A DNA stretch of 64,000 bases from positions 1 through 64,000 of the forward strand of contig NZ_AUDH01000012.1 of assembly GCF_000425365.1 (NCBI RefSeq), in the 5' to 3' direction. Every line of letters begins with the position of its first letter. The stretch's first letter is position 1. Below, one piece after another: positions 10,286 to 23,500 of the stretch. The DNA comes from Rubritepida flocculans DSM 14296. GTDB taxonomy: Bacteria > Pseudomonadota > Alphaproteobacteria > Acetobacterales > Acetobacteraceae. Made by a program: the position numbers and the translations under genes. A model generated the notes under the pieces. It saw only the letters and a program-made list of their open reading frames with translations. It made no database searches and was not told the DNA's origin.

Positions 10286-11482
10286 ATGAACATGGTGACG
10301 CGGTTGAGCGAAGGCCCCCTGCCCGCCTATCGGGCGCGCGTCGAGGCGGGCGCCTTGCGTCCCGACCCCGCGCAGGCCCATGCGGCGGAGCTGCTGCAGG
10401 GGCTGTGGCAGCGGCTGCGCGGCTATGCGCCCCCGCCCCTCGCCCCCGCCTCCGCCCGATCCGGGCTGCTCGGCAAGCTGTTCGGGCTGAAGAACGGCCC
10501 CGCCAAGCCGGCCCGCAAGGGCTCGGGCGACCTCGCTGCGCCGCCGCCGGGCACCCCGCAGGGCCTCTACCTCGTGGGCCAGGTGGGGCGGGGGAAGTCC
10601 ATGCTCATGGACCTCTTCTTCGAGACGGCGGAGGTGCCGCGCAAGCGCCGCCTGCATTTCCACGCCTTCATGCAGGAGGCGCACCAGCGCATCCATGACT
10701 GGAAGCGCACCCACCCGGCGGGCGAGGATCCCATCCCGCCGCTCGCCGACTCCATCGCGGCCGAGGCCTCGCTGCTCTGCTTCGACGAGTTCCAGGTGCA
10801 CGACATCGCGGACGCGATGATCCTGGGCCGGCTCTTCGAGGCGCTCTTCGCGCGCGGGGTGGTGGTGGTGGCGACCTCCAACACCGCGCCCAAGGATCTC
10901 TTCAAGGGCCGGCCGGGGCGCGACGCCTTCCTGCCCTTCATCGCGCTGATCGAGCGCCAGCTCGAGGTGATCGAGCTCGAATCCGCGCAGGACTACCGCC
11001 GCCACCGCATGCAGGGCGCCGCGCGCTGGCATGTCCCTGCCGATGGAAGGGCCGAACGCGCGCTGGACGCCGCCTTCCTCGAGCTCACCGGTACGGCGCA
11101 TGGCGCGCCGGTGACGCTGACCGTGCATGGCCGCAACCTGGAGATTCCCGAGGCCGCGGGCGGGGTGGCGCGGATGGGCTTCGAGGCGCTCTGCGGCGCC
11201 CCTCTCGGCCCCGGCGACTATCTGGCGCTGGCGCGGCACTTCCACACGCTGATCCTGGACGGCATCCCCCGCCTCGGCCCGGAGAATTTCGACCGCGCGC
11301 GGCGTTTCATCACCCTGGTGGACGCGCTGTACGACCACCGCTGCCAGCTCTTCGCCTCGGCCGCCGCGCCGCCCGATCAGCTCTACGAGCGCGGCGAGAA
11401 CGCGGCGATGTTCGAGCGCACCGCCTCGCGCCTCGTGGAAATGCAGAGCCTTGCGTATTTCGACTTGCCACACCTCCCCTGA
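10286..11482 (+). CDS. zapE: Cell division ATPase ZapE (AFG1 family)
   Basis: AAA-type ATPase associated with Z-ring function under stress; the mitochondrial homologue AFG1/LACE1 handles respiratory-chain proteins. The 398 residues show Walker A GQVGRGKS (98-105), Walker B LLCFDEFQVHD, and the C-terminal arginine-bearing segments of the family. It is located 54 bp after the phosphatase. In many alphaproteobacteria zapE lies just upstream of mdh; here one small exported-protein gene intervenes. Confidence 0.93.
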   Translation: MNMVTRLSEGPLPAYRARVEAGALRPDPAQAHAAELLQGLWQRLRGYAPPPLAPASARSGLLGKLFGLKNGPAKPARKGSGDLAAPPPGTPQGLYLVGQVGRGKSMLMDLFFETAEVPRKRRLHFHAFMQEAHQRIHDWKRTHPAGEDPIPPLADSIAAEASLLCFDEFQVHDIADAMILGRLFEALFARGVVVVATSNTAPKDLFKGRPGRDAFLPFIALIERQLEVIELESAQDYRRHRMQGAARWHVPADGRAERALDAAFLELTGTAHGAPVTLTVHGRNLEIPEAAGGVARMGFEALCGAPLGPGDYLALARHFHTLILDGIPRLGPENFDRARRFITLVDALYDHRCQLFASAAAPPDQLYERGENAAMFERTASRLVEMQSLAYFDLPHLP

Positions 11483-11660
11483 TTGTCATACGCCGTAACC
11501 TGTCGGGAGCGCGGCTCGCCCGGGAGGGGGCTGCCGCGGCGACCGTCCGGGATGGCCGAAGCGGGGCGATGAAGGACACCCGCGGGCGAGAGAGACAGAC
11601 AAGGCAACGAGGGTGTTCGGCGCCGCGCGGCGGGGCCGTTGGGGAATGGGGGACAGGCGA

Positions 11661-12152
11661 ATGGGCTTCTCGATGCGCGCGATCATGGCGGGGCTGCTCG
11701 GGCTCGGGCTGGCGGCGGCGGCGCCCGCGACGGCGGATGCCCGAAGCGAGGCGCGCCCCACCGCGCAATCCCAGCGCGCCACCGCGCCGGGCGCGCAGAT
11801 GACGCGGCGCGGGGCCGCCCGGCCCGCCGCCCAGGCGCGCCGCCCGGCCTCCGCCGGCCAGCCGCGCGCCCAGGGGCAGGCGGCGCGCTCCGCCTCGGCC
11901 GTGCCCTATGCGACCGCCCGCGGCGGCGCGAACCCCGCCGCGTCAGGCGGCCAGCGCGTGGCGCAAAGCGCCATGGCCCATTGCGTGGTGCGCAACGGCC
12001 GCCGCGTCTGCGGCGCCCAGCCGCGCAACACGGCCTTCCGCTGGACCGGCGGCCTCGCGCCCGCCGCGATGAGCCAGACCTCCTGCCCCGACGGCACCAT
12101 CGCGACCACCGCCATCGGGCACAGCAACGTCGTGCGCTGCATGCCGCTCTGA
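11661..12152 (+). CDS. Exported Ala/Arg-rich protein with four cysteines
   Basis: A 163-residue protein of no recognised family. It has a signal peptide (hydrophobic [15 protein letters not shown], probable cleavage after ADA) and a low-complexity Ala/Arg/Pro/Gln stretch to about residue 95. The compact C-terminal part has four cysteines (C108, C117, C142, C160) that could form two disulfides in the periplasm. An upstream ATG at 11613 would add a charged leader, so I chose the start that directly precedes the signal sequence. The stop codon is the first base of a degenerate repeat copy. Confidence 0.65.
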   Translation: MGFSMRAIMAGLLGLGLAAAAPATADARSEARPTAQSQRATAPGAQMTRRGAARPAAQARRPASAGQPRAQGQAARSASAVPYATARGGANPAASGGQRVAQSAMAHCVVRNGRRVCGAQPRNTAFRWTGGLAPAAMSQTSCPDGTIATTAIGHSNVVRCMPL

Positions 12153-12198
12153 TCCCGGCGGCGGCGACGCCGGGCGTCTCGCAGGGTCTCCGACGGGC
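12152..12198 (+). repeat. Truncated, degenerate 5' part of the intergenic repeat
   Basis: Starting on the A of the TGA stop, the sequence reads TCCCGGCGGCGGCGACGCCG followed by GGCGTCTCGCAGGG and GACGGGC. This aligns with the 5' palindrome and AGGGTTGACGGGC core of the copy at 60423. Nothing of the 3' half is visible. It could alternatively be an unrelated GC-rich hairpin. Confidence 0.45.
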
Positions 12199-12247
12199 GC
12201 GCGAGGGCGGGCGGGCCCGCCTTGCCGCACAACCGGGCGCGGGGTAA

Positions 12248-13240
<993 letters not shown>

Positions 13241-13255
13241 GCGAAAGGCCCCGCC

Positions 13256-14452
13256 ATGAACATCCACGAGTACCAGGGCAAGGAGTTGCTGCGCCGCTAC
13301 GGCGTGGCGGTGCTCGACGGCCACCTGGCCACCACGCCGGAGGAGGCCGAGGCCGCGGCGCGCAGGCTGCCCGGGCCCGTGTATGTGGTGAAGAGCCAGA
13401 TCCACGCGGGCGGCCGTGGGGCGGGGCGTTTCACGAACGACCCGAACGGCAAGGGCGGCGTGCGCCTCGCCCGCAGCCCGGAGGAGGTGAAGGCGGAGGC
13501 GGCGAAGATGCTCGGCTCCGTGCTCGTCACCAAGCAGACGGGCCCGGAGGGCAAGCAGGTGAACCGCCTCTACGTCGAGGCGGGCTGCGAGATCGCGCGC
13601 GAGCTCTACCTCGCCCTGCTGCTCGACCGCGACGTGGGGCGCATCGCCATCATGGCCTCCACCGAGGGCGGCATGGAGATCGAGGAGGTCGCGGAGAAGC
13701 ACCCCGAGAAGATCCTGCGCGTGCATGTGGACCCGGCGACGGGCGTGCAGGGCTGGCACGGGCGCAAGCTGGCCTTCGGGCTCGGGCTCGAGGGGAAGCA
13801 GGTGCAGGCCTTCGTGGGCTTCGTCACCGCCCTCTACCGCGCCTACACGGAGCTCGACTGCGCCATCGTCGAGATCAACCCGCTGGTGGTGACGAAGGGC
13901 GGCGATGTGGTCGCGCTCGACGCCAAGGTCTCCTTCGACGACAACGCGCTGTTCCGCCACAAGGACCTGGAGGCGCTGCGCGACGACACCGAGATGGACC
14001 CGAAGGAGCTGGACGCCGTCCGCAACGACCTCAACTACGTGGCGCTGGACGGCGAGATCGGCTGCATGGTGAACGGCGCGGGCCTCGCCATGGCGACGAT
14101 GGACATCATCAAGCTCTACGGCTCCTCGCCCGCCAACTTCCTGGACGTGGGCGGCACGGCCGACAGCGCGCGGGTGACGCAGGCCTTCCGCATCATCACC
14201 TCCGACCCGAACGTGAAGGCGATCCTGGTCAACATCTTCGGCGGCATCGCCAAGTGCGACATGATCGCGACCGGCATCGTCGAGGCGTCGAAGAACCTCT
14301 CCCTCTCCGTGCCGCTGGTGGTGCGGCTCGAGGGGACGAATGTGGAGCTGGGCAAGAAGATCCTCGCCGAGAGCGGGCTTGCGATCATCCCCGCCGACAA
14401 CCTGGCCGACGCCGCGCAGAAGGCCGTCGCCGCCGTGAAGAAGGCCGCCTGA
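13256..14452 (+). CDS. sucC: Succinyl-CoA synthetase beta subunit
   Basis: ATP-grasp subunit of succinyl-CoA ligase, which couples succinyl-CoA cleavage to nucleotide triphosphate formation. The 398 residues start [17 protein letters not shown], the invariant family N terminus, followed by the ATP-grasp fold and the C-terminal CoA-ligase domain ([10 protein letters not shown]). Full length. Spacing of 15 bp from mdh and 2 bp to sucD indicates one transcript. Confidence 0.98.
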   Translation: MNIHEYQGKELLRRYGVAVLDGHLATTPEEAEAAARRLPGPVYVVKSQIHAGGRGAGRFTNDPNGKGGVRLARSPEEVKAEAAKMLGSVLVTKQTGPEGKQVNRLYVEAGCEIARELYLALLLDRDVGRIAIMASTEGGMEIEEVAEKHPEKILRVHVDPATGVQGWHGRKLAFGLGLEGKQVQAFVGFVTALYRAYTELDCAIVEINPLVVTKGGDVVALDAKVSFDDNALFRHKDLEALRDDTEMDPKELDAVRNDLNYVALDGEIGCMVNGAGLAMATMDIIKLYGSSPANFLDVGGTADSARVTQAFRIITSDPNVKAILVNIFGGIAKCDMIATGIVEASKNLSLSVPLVVRLEGTNVELGKKILAESGLAIIPADNLADAAQKAVAAVKKAA

Positions 14453-14454
14453 CC

Positions 14455-15351
14455 ATGGCGATCCTGGTGGACAAGAACACGCGGGTGATGACGCAGGGCT
14501 TCACCGGCGCGCAGGGCACCTTCCACGCGAGCCAGGGCATCGCCTACGGCTCGAACTACGTGGGCGGCGTGACGCCGGGCAAGGGCGGCACCATGCACCC
14601 CACGCTGAACCTGCCCGTGTTCAACACGGTGGCGGAGTGCAAGGCGGCGACGGGGGCGGACGCCTCCGTAATCTATGTGCCCGCGCCCTTCGCCGCGGAT
14701 TCCATCCTCGAGGCGATCGACGCCGAAATCCCGCTCATCATCTGCATCACCGAGGGCATCCCGGTGCTGGACATGGTGAAGGTGAAGCGCGCGCTCGGCA
14801 GCTCGAAGTCCCGGCTCGTGGGCCCGAACTGCCCGGGCGTGATCACGCCAGAGGCGTGCAAGATCGGCATCATGCCCGGCCACATCCACCGGCGCGGATC
14901 GGTCGGCATCGTGTCGCGCTCGGGCACGCTGACCTATGAGGCGGTGGCGCAGACCACGGCGGCGGGCCTCGGGCAATCCACCTGCGTGGGCATCGGCGGC
15001 GATCCGGTGAAGGGGATGGACTTCATCGACGTGCTCGAACTGTTCCTCAAGGACGACGAGACGAAGTCCATCATCATGATCGGCGAGATCGGCGGCCAGT
15101 CCGAGGTGCAGGCGGCCGAGTTCCTGGCGCGCGAGAACTTCGCGCCCGGCAAGCCGAACAAGCCGGTGGTGGGCTTCATCGCGGGCGCCACCGCCCCGCC
15201 CGGCCGGCGCATGGGCCATGCGGGGGCGGTGATCTCGGGCGGCAAGGACACGGCGGCGGCGAAGATGGCCGCCATGGCCGAGGCGGGCATCCACATCGCC
15301 GACAGCCCGGCCTCGCTCGGCTCCACCATGCTTCGGGCGCTCGGGCGCTGA
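14455..15351 (+). CDS. sucD: Succinyl-CoA synthetase alpha subunit
   Basis: CoA-binding subunit that carries the phosphohistidine. The 298 residues include TGAQGTFH near the N terminus for CoA binding, PNCPGVI, and the active-site H255 in [10 protein letters not shown]. It starts 2 bp after sucC. A GC-rich hairpin and 151 bp separate it from sucA. Confidence 0.98.
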   Translation: MAILVDKNTRVMTQGFTGAQGTFHASQGIAYGSNYVGGVTPGKGGTMHPTLNLPVFNTVAECKAATGADASVIYVPAPFAADSILEAIDAEIPLIICITEGIPVLDMVKVKRALGSSKSRLVGPNCPGVITPEACKIGIMPGHIHRRGSVGIVSRSGTLTYEAVAQTTAAGLGQSTCVGIGGDPVKGMDFIDVLELFLKDDETKSIIMIGEIGGQSEVQAAEFLARENFAPGKPNKPVVGFIAGATAPPGRRMGHAGAVISGGKDTAAAKMAAMAEAGIHIADSPASLGSTMLRALGR

Positions 15352-15357
15352 ACCCGC

Positions 15358-15379
15358 GGGGGCGGCGCGATCCGCCCCC
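15358..15379 (+). terminator. GC hairpin between sucD and sucA
   Basis: Inverted repeat GGGGGCGG / CCGCCCCC with a 6-nt loop, 6 bp after the sucD stop. No T tract follows, so a true intrinsic terminator is doubtful; attenuation or mRNA 3'-end protection are alternatives. The same arms recur after sucA at 18401. Confidence 0.35.
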
Positions 15380-15502
15380 CTCCCCCCGCTGCCCTGCCGG
15401 CGCGTTTGGTCTATGCTGGGGTTTCCCGCCGCGGGAGGCTCGGCGGCGGGCACGGAAACAAGGGAAGGACGGGCGCGCGCCAAGCGGGCCCGGTGAAGCA
15501 AC

Positions 15503-18379
<2,877 letters not shown>

Positions 18380-18400
18380 CCCCCCACTGAGGAACCCCCC

Positions 18401-18422
18401 GGGGGCGGCGCGCGCCGCCCCC
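18401..18422 (+). terminator. Perfect GC palindrome between sucA and sucB
   Basis: GGGGGCGGCGC immediately followed by GCGCCGCCCCC, an 11-bp perfect inverted repeat 21 bp after the sucA stop. It shares its outer arms with the hairpin after sucD. No T tract. It may be a processing or stability element within the operon. Confidence 0.35.
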
Positions 18423-18457
18423 GCCCTGGCCACATCCGGGTCGAGGAAAGCGAGAAG

Positions 18458-19687
18458 ATGGCGACGGACATCCTGGTGCCCACCCTGGGCGAGAGCGTGA
18501 GCAGCGCCACCGTGGCGCGCTGGCTGAAGCAGGCGGGCGAGGCGGTCGCGGCCGATGAGCCCGTGGTGGAGCTCGAGACCGACAAGGTGACGGTGGAGGT
18601 GAACGCCCCCGCCGCCGGCGTGCTGGAGGCGATCGCCGCCAAGGAAGGCGCGGAGGTGGAGCCCGGCGCGGTGCTCGGCTCCATCGCGGCCGGCGCGGCC
18701 GCGGCCAAGCCCGCCGCCCCCCCCACCGCCGGGGCGAAGCCCGTGGGCACCGCGGGCGGCTCGGTGGCCCAGGCCGAGGCGCATGGCGCCCCGCCCGGCG
18801 GCCACGCCCCCGCCGCCCTGCCCGCCGCCGCGAAGCTGATGGCCGAGAACGGCCTCACGCCCGCGCAGATCGGCCCCGGCTCCGCCAAGGACGGGCGCAT
18901 CGCCAAGGGCGATGTGCTGGACTTCCTGGCCCGCGCCGCCGCCGCCCCCGCCGCCGCGCCCGCGCCCAAGCCCGCCCGCGCCCTGGAGCCGGGCGAGGAG
19001 CGCGTGAAGATGACGCGGCTGCGCGCCACCATCGCCCGCCGGCTGAAGGAGGCGCAGAACACGGCGGCCATGCTCACCACCTTCAACGAGGTGGACATGA
19101 GCGCGGTGATGGCGCTGCGCGCGGAATACAAGGACCACTTCGAGAAGCGCCACGGCGTGAAGCTCGGCTTCATGAGCTTCTTCGTGAAGGCCTGCGTGGC
19201 CGCGCTGCAGGAGTTCCCCGCCGTCAACGCCGAGATCGAGGGCGAGGACATCATCTACAAGAACTTCGTCCACATGGGCATCGCGGTGGGCGGGCCGAAC
19301 GGGCTGGTCGTGCCCGTGCTGAAGAACGCGCACGCCATGGGCTTCGCCGAGATCGAGAAGCGCATCGCCGATTTCGGCAGGCGCGTGCGCGACGGCCAGC
19401 TCAAGCTGGAGGAGATGGCGGGCGGCAGCTTCACCATCACCAATGGCGGCATCTACGGTTCGCTGATGTCCACGCCGATCCTGAACCCGCCGCAGTCGGG
19501 CATTCTCGGCATGCACAAGATCCAGGACCGGCCGATGGCGGTGGGCAAGTCCGTCGAGATCCGCCCGATGATGTATCTCGCGCTCTCCTACGACCACCGG
19601 ATCGTGGACGGGAAGGAGGCCGTCTCCTTCCTCGTGCGCGTGAAGGAGGCGATCGAGGATCCGCGCCGCCTGATGCTGGGCGTCTGA
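18458..19687 (+). CDS. sucB: Dihydrolipoyllysine succinyltransferase (E2 of 2-oxoglutarate dehydrogenase)
   Basis: Core of the 2-oxoglutarate dehydrogenase complex. The 409 residues comprise a lipoyl domain (lipoylated K43 in ETDKVTV), an Ala/Pro linker, a peripheral-subunit-binding domain (about 120-160) and the catalytic domain with H380 and D384 in SYDHRIVDG. LipB, encoded at the left of the window, would help lipoylate it. No E3 (lpd) gene follows; the next gene is a small unknown frame. Confidence 0.97.
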   Translation: MATDILVPTLGESVSSATVARWLKQAGEAVAADEPVVELETDKVTVEVNAPAAGVLEAIAAKEGAEVEPGAVLGSIAAGAAAAKPAAPPTAGAKPVGTAGGSVAQAEAHGAPPGGHAPAALPAAAKLMAENGLTPAQIGPGSAKDGRIAKGDVLDFLARAAAAPAAAPAPKPARALEPGEERVKMTRLRATIARRLKEAQNTAAMLTTFNEVDMSAVMALRAEYKDHFEKRHGVKLGFMSFFVKACVAALQEFPAVNAEIEGEDIIYKNFVHMGIAVGGPNGLVVPVLKNAHAMGFAEIEKRIADFGRRVRDGQLKLEEMAGGSFTITNGGIYGSLMSTPILNPPQSGILGMHKIQDRPMAVGKSVEIRPMMYLALSYDHRIVDGKEAVSFLVRVKEAIEDPRRLMLGV

Positions 19688-19689
19688 CC

Positions 19690-19917
19690 ATGCGCTCCCG
19701 CGAAGGCCAGCTCAGCGACAACCGCCCCATCTCCCGCTCGCGCGCCGAGAAGGAGAAGCAGCTCCGCGAGTTGAAGGAGGTGCTGGCGGGGATGAAGCCC
19801 CACGCCACGCCCGCCCTGCGCGAGAGCGTGCGCAACAAGATCAAGGAGCTGGAGGCGGAGCTCTCCGTCCCGCCCCCGCCGCCGCGCGAGCGCCGGCCGC
19901 CCCGGCGCGAGGGCTGA
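19690..19917 (+). CDS. Small charged coiled-coil protein downstream of sucB
   Basis: A 75-residue soluble protein of unknown function. The central part, roughly residues 18-58, is rich in Lys, Glu, Arg and Leu with heptad-like spacing (EKEKQLRELKEVL, RNKIKELEAEL) suggestive of a helical hairpin. The tail is Pro/Arg-rich. It starts 2 bp after the sucB stop, so translational coupling is likely, supporting a real gene. It could bind the dehydrogenase complex or simply share the transcript. Confidence 0.6.
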   Translation: MRSREGQLSDNRPISRSRAEKEKQLRELKEVLAGMKPHATPALRESVRNKIKELEAELSVPPPPPRERRPPRREG

Positions 19918-19924
19918 ACCGGCT

Positions 19925-20230
19925 TCACCGCCCAGGCGGCGTGCTGCGAGGGACGGGCGGGCCGCCCGGTGTCGGCGCCGGCGGGCGCGCCACGGGGCGG
20001 CCCGTGCCCGTGATGGGCCGCTGCTGCTGCGCCTGGCGCTGGGCCCGGCGCTGCGCGCTGGATGGCGCGGCCCGGCCGGGGCGCGCCGGGTTTTCGTTGC
20101 GGTGCAGATCCTGGCCCATGTGCCAGTTCTCGCCCTGACGGCGCATGTCCGGCGGGCCCACCGGCGCCGGCTGCGCCAGGGCGGGCGGGGCCAGCAGAAG
20201 GCCGCACAGCAGGAAAAGACCAGGGCGCAT
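19925..20230 (-). CDS. Small exported Pro/Arg/Gln-rich protein
   Basis: A 101-residue protein with a clear signal peptide (LFLLCGLLLAPPALA, cleavage before QPAP) and a low-complexity Pro/Arg/Gln tail (AQRRAQRQAQQQRP). No family recognised. The GAGGAGG ribosome site 8 nt before the ATG partly lies in the arm of a 13-bp hairpin. It is convergent with the small gene after sucB, with 7 bp between stops. Confidence 0.55.
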   Translation of the reverse strand: MRPGLFLLCGLLLAPPALAQPAPVGPPDMRRQGENWHMGQDLHRNENPARPGRAAPSSAQRRAQRQAQQQRPITGTGRPVARPPAPTPGGPPVPRSTPPGR

Positions 20231-20241
20231 AGCGACAACCT

Positions 20242-20271
20242 CCTCTCGCGCCTTCCCGAAGGCGCGAGAGG
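20242..20271 (-). promoter_or_regulatory. 13-bp hairpin overlapping a ribosome binding site
   Basis: Perfect inverted repeat CCTCTCGCGCCTT / AAGGCGCGAGAGG around a 4-nt loop. Read on the minus strand, its 3' arm runs directly into AGG and forms part of the GAGGAGG that precedes the start codon at 20230. It could hinder translation, or end upstream transcription; no T tract follows. Confidence 0.5.
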
Positions 20272-20309
20272 GAGCCTATCCGCCGCACTCGCCGCCGCCT
20301 TGCGGCCCG

Positions 20310-20472
20310 TCAAACCGGCGGATGCTGGCGCTGATCGCCGGCGCTGCGGCGCAGCCGCCGGCATGGCCTCGTTTCGGCGCGCAGCCGCCACGCCGGGTCC
20401 CATCGAAGCAAAGCTTCGATGGGTGCCCGTCAACCCTGCGCGCGATACGTCCGGCGTGGCCGCCGTCCATAT
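20310..20472 (-). repeat. Intergenic repeat, long form (163 bp), minus orientation
   Basis: Begins on the A of the M20 peptidase TGA stop. The order is 5' palindrome (GGCGGCCACGCCGGACGTAT), CGCGCAGGGTTGACGGGC core, the 25-nt hairpin CCCATCGAAGC-TTT-GCTTCGATGGG (perfect), GGCGGCTGCGCGCC, and diverged 3' arms ending TTTGA. Same layout and nearly the same length as the copies at 54489 and 60423. Confidence 0.85.
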
Positions 20473-21602
20473 CACACGCTCTGCAGCAACCCCGCGAAGA
20501 GCTTCCCGCGCGAGGCCAGCGAGCTCACCTGCACATGCTCCTCCAGCGTGTGCGCCATGGCGCCCTGGATGCCCAGCCCGTCGAGGGTGGGGATACCCAT
20601 GGCCCCGGTGAAGTTCCCGTCCGAGCCGCCGCCCGAGGACTGGTGCGGCAGCGCGAAACCCAGCCGCTTCGCCAGCGCCTCGGCGGTGGCGTGCAGCGCC
20701 AGCACCTTCTCGTCCGGCTCCCAGACGGGGCGCGTCACGCCGCGCGTCACCGTGAGCTGCACGTCGTTGCCGCTCGGCCGCAGGGCGAGCATCCGCGCCA
20801 CCCCGGCGTCCAGATCCGCCTGGCGCTTGGCCATGGAGAGCACCTCGGCGTCGCAATGCGTCGCCACGCAGTTCACCCATTGCCCGGCGTGGACGACGCC
20901 GACGGAGAAGGTGCAGTCCTCCGTCGTCATCTCCTCGATGGCGAGGATCTGCTTCGCCATCTCGCGGATGGCGCTGCGCCCCTCCGCGAGCCGCGCGCCC
21001 GCGTGGCTCGGCCGGCCCGTCGTGCGCAGGTTGAAGCGCGCGATGGCGTAGCGGCCCGTCACCACGCCGCCATCGGGCCGCGCGGGCTCGGGCACGAGCA
21101 CCACGGCATGCCGCGCCGCTTCGGCCTCGATGAGATCGCGCGTCGAGGGGCTGCCCACCTCCTCGTCGCTGGTCAGCAGCACGGTGACGGGCCGCGAGGT
21201 CGGGATGCCCGCCCTGATGAGCTGGCCGATCGCCTCGACGGCGAGGTAGGTGCCCCCCTTCATGTCCTGGATGCCCGGGCCGTAGGCGATGTCGCCCTCG
21301 CGCCGGAAGGGCAGGCCCTTCGCCAGCGTGCCGACGGGGTGCACCGTGTCGAGATGCGCGAGCACGAGGATGCCCTTCTCGCGGCTCTCGTGCGGGAAGC
21401 GCGCGCGCACGCAGTCGCCGAAGCCCATGCGGCCGGGGATGGTCTCGACCGTCGCGCCCATCAGCGCCAGGTGGCGCGCGGCCAGCGCCATCATGCGGTT
21501 CACCGCCGCGGCGTCGTGCGTGGGGCTCTCGCACTCCACCCAGGTCCGCAGGCCGGCGAGCATCTCCTCGGCGTCGAAGGGCAGGTCGAGCTTGGCTTCC
21601 AT
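20472..21602 (-). CDS. M20 family metallopeptidase (carboxypeptidase G2-like)
   Basis: Cytoplasmic zinc peptidase/amidohydrolase of 376 residues. Metal and catalytic positions are visible: H83 and D85 in LAHLDTVHP, D113 in IQDMKGG, the Glu pair in SDEEVGSP (147-148), E172 in PEPARPDG, and a C-terminal His in AMAHTLEEH. The GGGSDGNFTGAMGIPTLDGLG segment is typical of glutamate carboxypeptidases. A second, related M20 gene lies at 22367. The start is divergent from the racemase-like gene, 27 bp away. Substrate unknown. Confidence 0.9.
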   Translation of the reverse strand: MEAKLDLPFDAEEMLAGLRTWVECESPTHDAAAVNRMMALAARHLALMGATVETIPGRMGFGDCVRARFPHESREKGILVLAHLDTVHPVGTLAKGLPFRREGDIAYGPGIQDMKGGTYLAVEAIGQLIRAGIPTSRPVTVLLTSDEEVGSPSTRDLIEAEAARHAVVLVPEPARPDGGVVTGRYAIARFNLRTTGRPSHAGARLAEGRSAIREMAKQILAIEEMTTEDCTFSVGVVHAGQWVNCVATHCDAEVLSMAKRQADLDAGVARMLALRPSGNDVQLTVTRGVTRPVWEPDEKVLALHATAEALAKRLGFALPHQSSGGGSDGNFTGAMGIPTLDGLGIQGAMAHTLEEHVQVSSLASRGKLFAGLLQSV

Positions 21603-21629
21603 CGGGGTTCCCTCTTTGATGCGGGAACC

Positions 21630-22370
21630 ATGCGCCTGCTCGTCGCCAACGCCAACACCACCGAGGCCATCACGCAGCTCTGCGCCGAGGCCGCGCGCGC
21701 GGCCGCCGCACCCGGCACGCGGATCATCCCCGCCACGCCGCGCTTCGGGCCGGAGGTGATCGCCACCCGCGCGGAGAACGTCATCGCGGGCCATGCGCTG
21801 CTCTCGCTGCTCGCCGAGCATGCGGGGCAGGTGGAGGCCTGCCTCCTGGCGGTGAGCCACGACACGGCGCTGGAGGCCGCGCGCCAGCTCATGCCCTGCC
21901 CCGTGGTGGGCATGACGGAGGCCGCCTGCTTCGCGGCCTGCCTGGTGGGCGCGCGCTTCGGCCTCGTCACCTTCGGCGGCGTCGAGACCTACCGCGAGCG
22001 CATCGCGCAGCACGGACTCGCCGGGCGCTGCGCCGCGCTGGTGGGCGTGGACGCGACGCCGCAGGAGGCGGTGCGCGACCCGGAGGGCGTGGCGCGCAAG
22101 GTGCAGGCGGGAATCGCCCGCGCCGTGGCCGAGGGCGCGGATGCGGTGGTGATGGGCGGCGCGGCGCTGGCCGGCATGGCGCCGCGGCTGCAGGGCGAGG
22201 CGGCGGTGCCGCTGCTCGACGGCATCGCCGCCGGGGTGAAGCTCTGCGAGATGCTGGTGGCGCTCAATCTGCCGAGGCCGCGCGCGGGCAGCCTCGCCCC
22301 GCCCCAGGGCCGCGCGAGCCTCGGGCTCGACCCCGCGCTGGCGGCGCTGCTCAAGGGAGGAACGCCGTGA
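21630..22370 (+). CDS. Asp/Glu/hydantoin racemase-family protein lacking catalytic cysteines
   Basis: A 246-residue protein with the two-lobed cofactor-independent racemase fold (N terminus MRLLVANANTTE, later PVVGMTEAA and PLLDGIAAGVKL). In hydantoin/Asp racemases the proton shuttles are cysteines in an ACF-type and an LGCAG-type motif. Here the aligned positions are V75 (LLAVSHDT) and G177 (VVMGGAAL), so racemization by the usual route looks impossible. It overlaps the next M20 gene by 4 bp (GTGA), suggesting joint function in amino-acid or N-acyl amino-acid breakdown. Confidence 0.8.
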   Translation: MRLLVANANTTEAITQLCAEAARAAAAPGTRIIPATPRFGPEVIATRAENVIAGHALLSLLAEHAGQVEACLLAVSHDTALEAARQLMPCPVVGMTEAACFAACLVGARFGLVTFGGVETYRERIAQHGLAGRCAALVGVDATPQEAVRDPEGVARKVQAGIARAVAEGADAVVMGGAALAGMAPRLQGEAAVPLLDGIAAGVKLCEMLVALNLPRPRAGSLAPPQGRASLGLDPALAALLKGGTP

Positions 22371-23500
22371 GGGATCTCTCGCAGCCCGCGCTGCTCGAGG
22401 CCGTGATGGGCTGGGTGGCGATCGAAAGCCCCACCCAGCACGTGCCGGGCGTGAACCGCGTGGCCGACCATGCGGAGGCGCTGCTGCGCGGCCTCGGCGC
22501 GGCCATCGAGCGCACGCCCGGGCGCGAGGGCTTCGGCGACATTCTCATCGGCCGGGTTCCGGGCGCGGAGCAAGGCCCCGGGCTGCTCTTGCTCGGCCAC
22601 ATGGACACGGTGCACCCGCTGGGCAGCTTCGCCGCGCGCATGGACGGCGAGCGCGCCTATGGCCCGGGCATCTACGACATGAAGGGCGGCAACGCCATCG
22701 CGCTCGCTGCGCTGCAGCACCTGCAGGCGCGCGGCCTGCGCCCGCGCCTCTCCGTCAGCGTCATGATGATCCCGGACGAGGAGATGGGCAGCCCCAGCTC
22801 GCGCGCCGCCATCGAGGCGGAGGCGCTGCGGCACCGCGCCGTGCTGGTGGTGGAGCCCTCGGGCGAGGGCGGCCGCCTCACCGTGGCGCGGCACGGCATC
22901 GCGCGCTGGCATCTCTCCACCCATGGCCGCCCCGCCCATGCGGGCGCCTATCACGCCGAGGGCCGCAGCGCCGTGCGCGAGATGGCGCACCACATCCTGG
23001 CGCTGGAGGCGCTGACCGACCACGCGCGGAACTTCTGCGTGAACATCGGCGTGGTGCAGGGCGGCACGCACGAGAACATGGTGCCCGCCGAGTGCCGCGC
23101 CATCTGCTACGCGCTGGTGCCCACGGCGCGCGAGGAGGAGGCGCTGCGCGCGGCGGTGCTCGGCCTCGCGCGGCACGATGCCGATGTGCGCACGGAGGTG
23201 GCGCCCGGCCTCGGCCGCCCGCCCTATTCCAAGACCCCCGCCATCCAGGCGCTCTACGACCACGCCGCCGCGCTGGCGCGCGAGATCGGCTTCGAGGTGG
23301 CGGGCGAGCGCGTGGCCGGCGGCGGCAGCGACGGCAACTTCACCGGGGCGCTGGGCGTGCCCACCCTCGATGGGCTGGGCGTGATCGGCGGCGGGCCGCA
23401 CACGCGCGAGGAGTTCCTCGAGATCGGCTGCCTCGTGCCGCGCACGCGGCTGCTCGCGCGGCTGTTCGAGACGCTGGGGCCGGGGGTGGCGGGGCTTTAG
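22367..23500 (+). CDS. M20 family metallopeptidase, second paralogue
   Basis: A 377-residue zinc peptidase starting at GTG, overlapping the previous stop by 4 bp. Conserved sites are H78 and D80 (GHMDTVHP), D104 (YDMKGG), E138/E139 (PDEEMGSP), E163 (VEPSGEG) and the GGGSDGNFTGALG motif. It is clearly related to the M20 protein on the opposite strand, so the locus carries two peptidases around one racemase homologue. It converges with the monooxygenase gene, overlapping by 4 bp. Confidence 0.9.
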   Translation: MRDLSQPALLEAVMGWVAIESPTQHVPGVNRVADHAEALLRGLGAAIERTPGREGFGDILIGRVPGAEQGPGLLLLGHMDTVHPLGSFAARMDGERAYGPGIYDMKGGNAIALAALQHLQARGLRPRLSVSVMMIPDEEMGSPSSRAAIEAEALRHRAVLVVEPSGEGGRLTVARHGIARWHLSTHGRPAHAGAYHAEGRSAVREMAHHILALEALTDHARNFCVNIGVVQGGTHENMVPAECRAICYALVPTAREEEALRAAVLGLARHDADVRTEVAPGLGRPPYSKTPAIQALYDHAAALAREIGFEVAGERVAGGGSDGNFTGALGVPTLDGLGVIGGGPHTREEFLEIGCLVPRTRLLARLFETLGPGVAGL

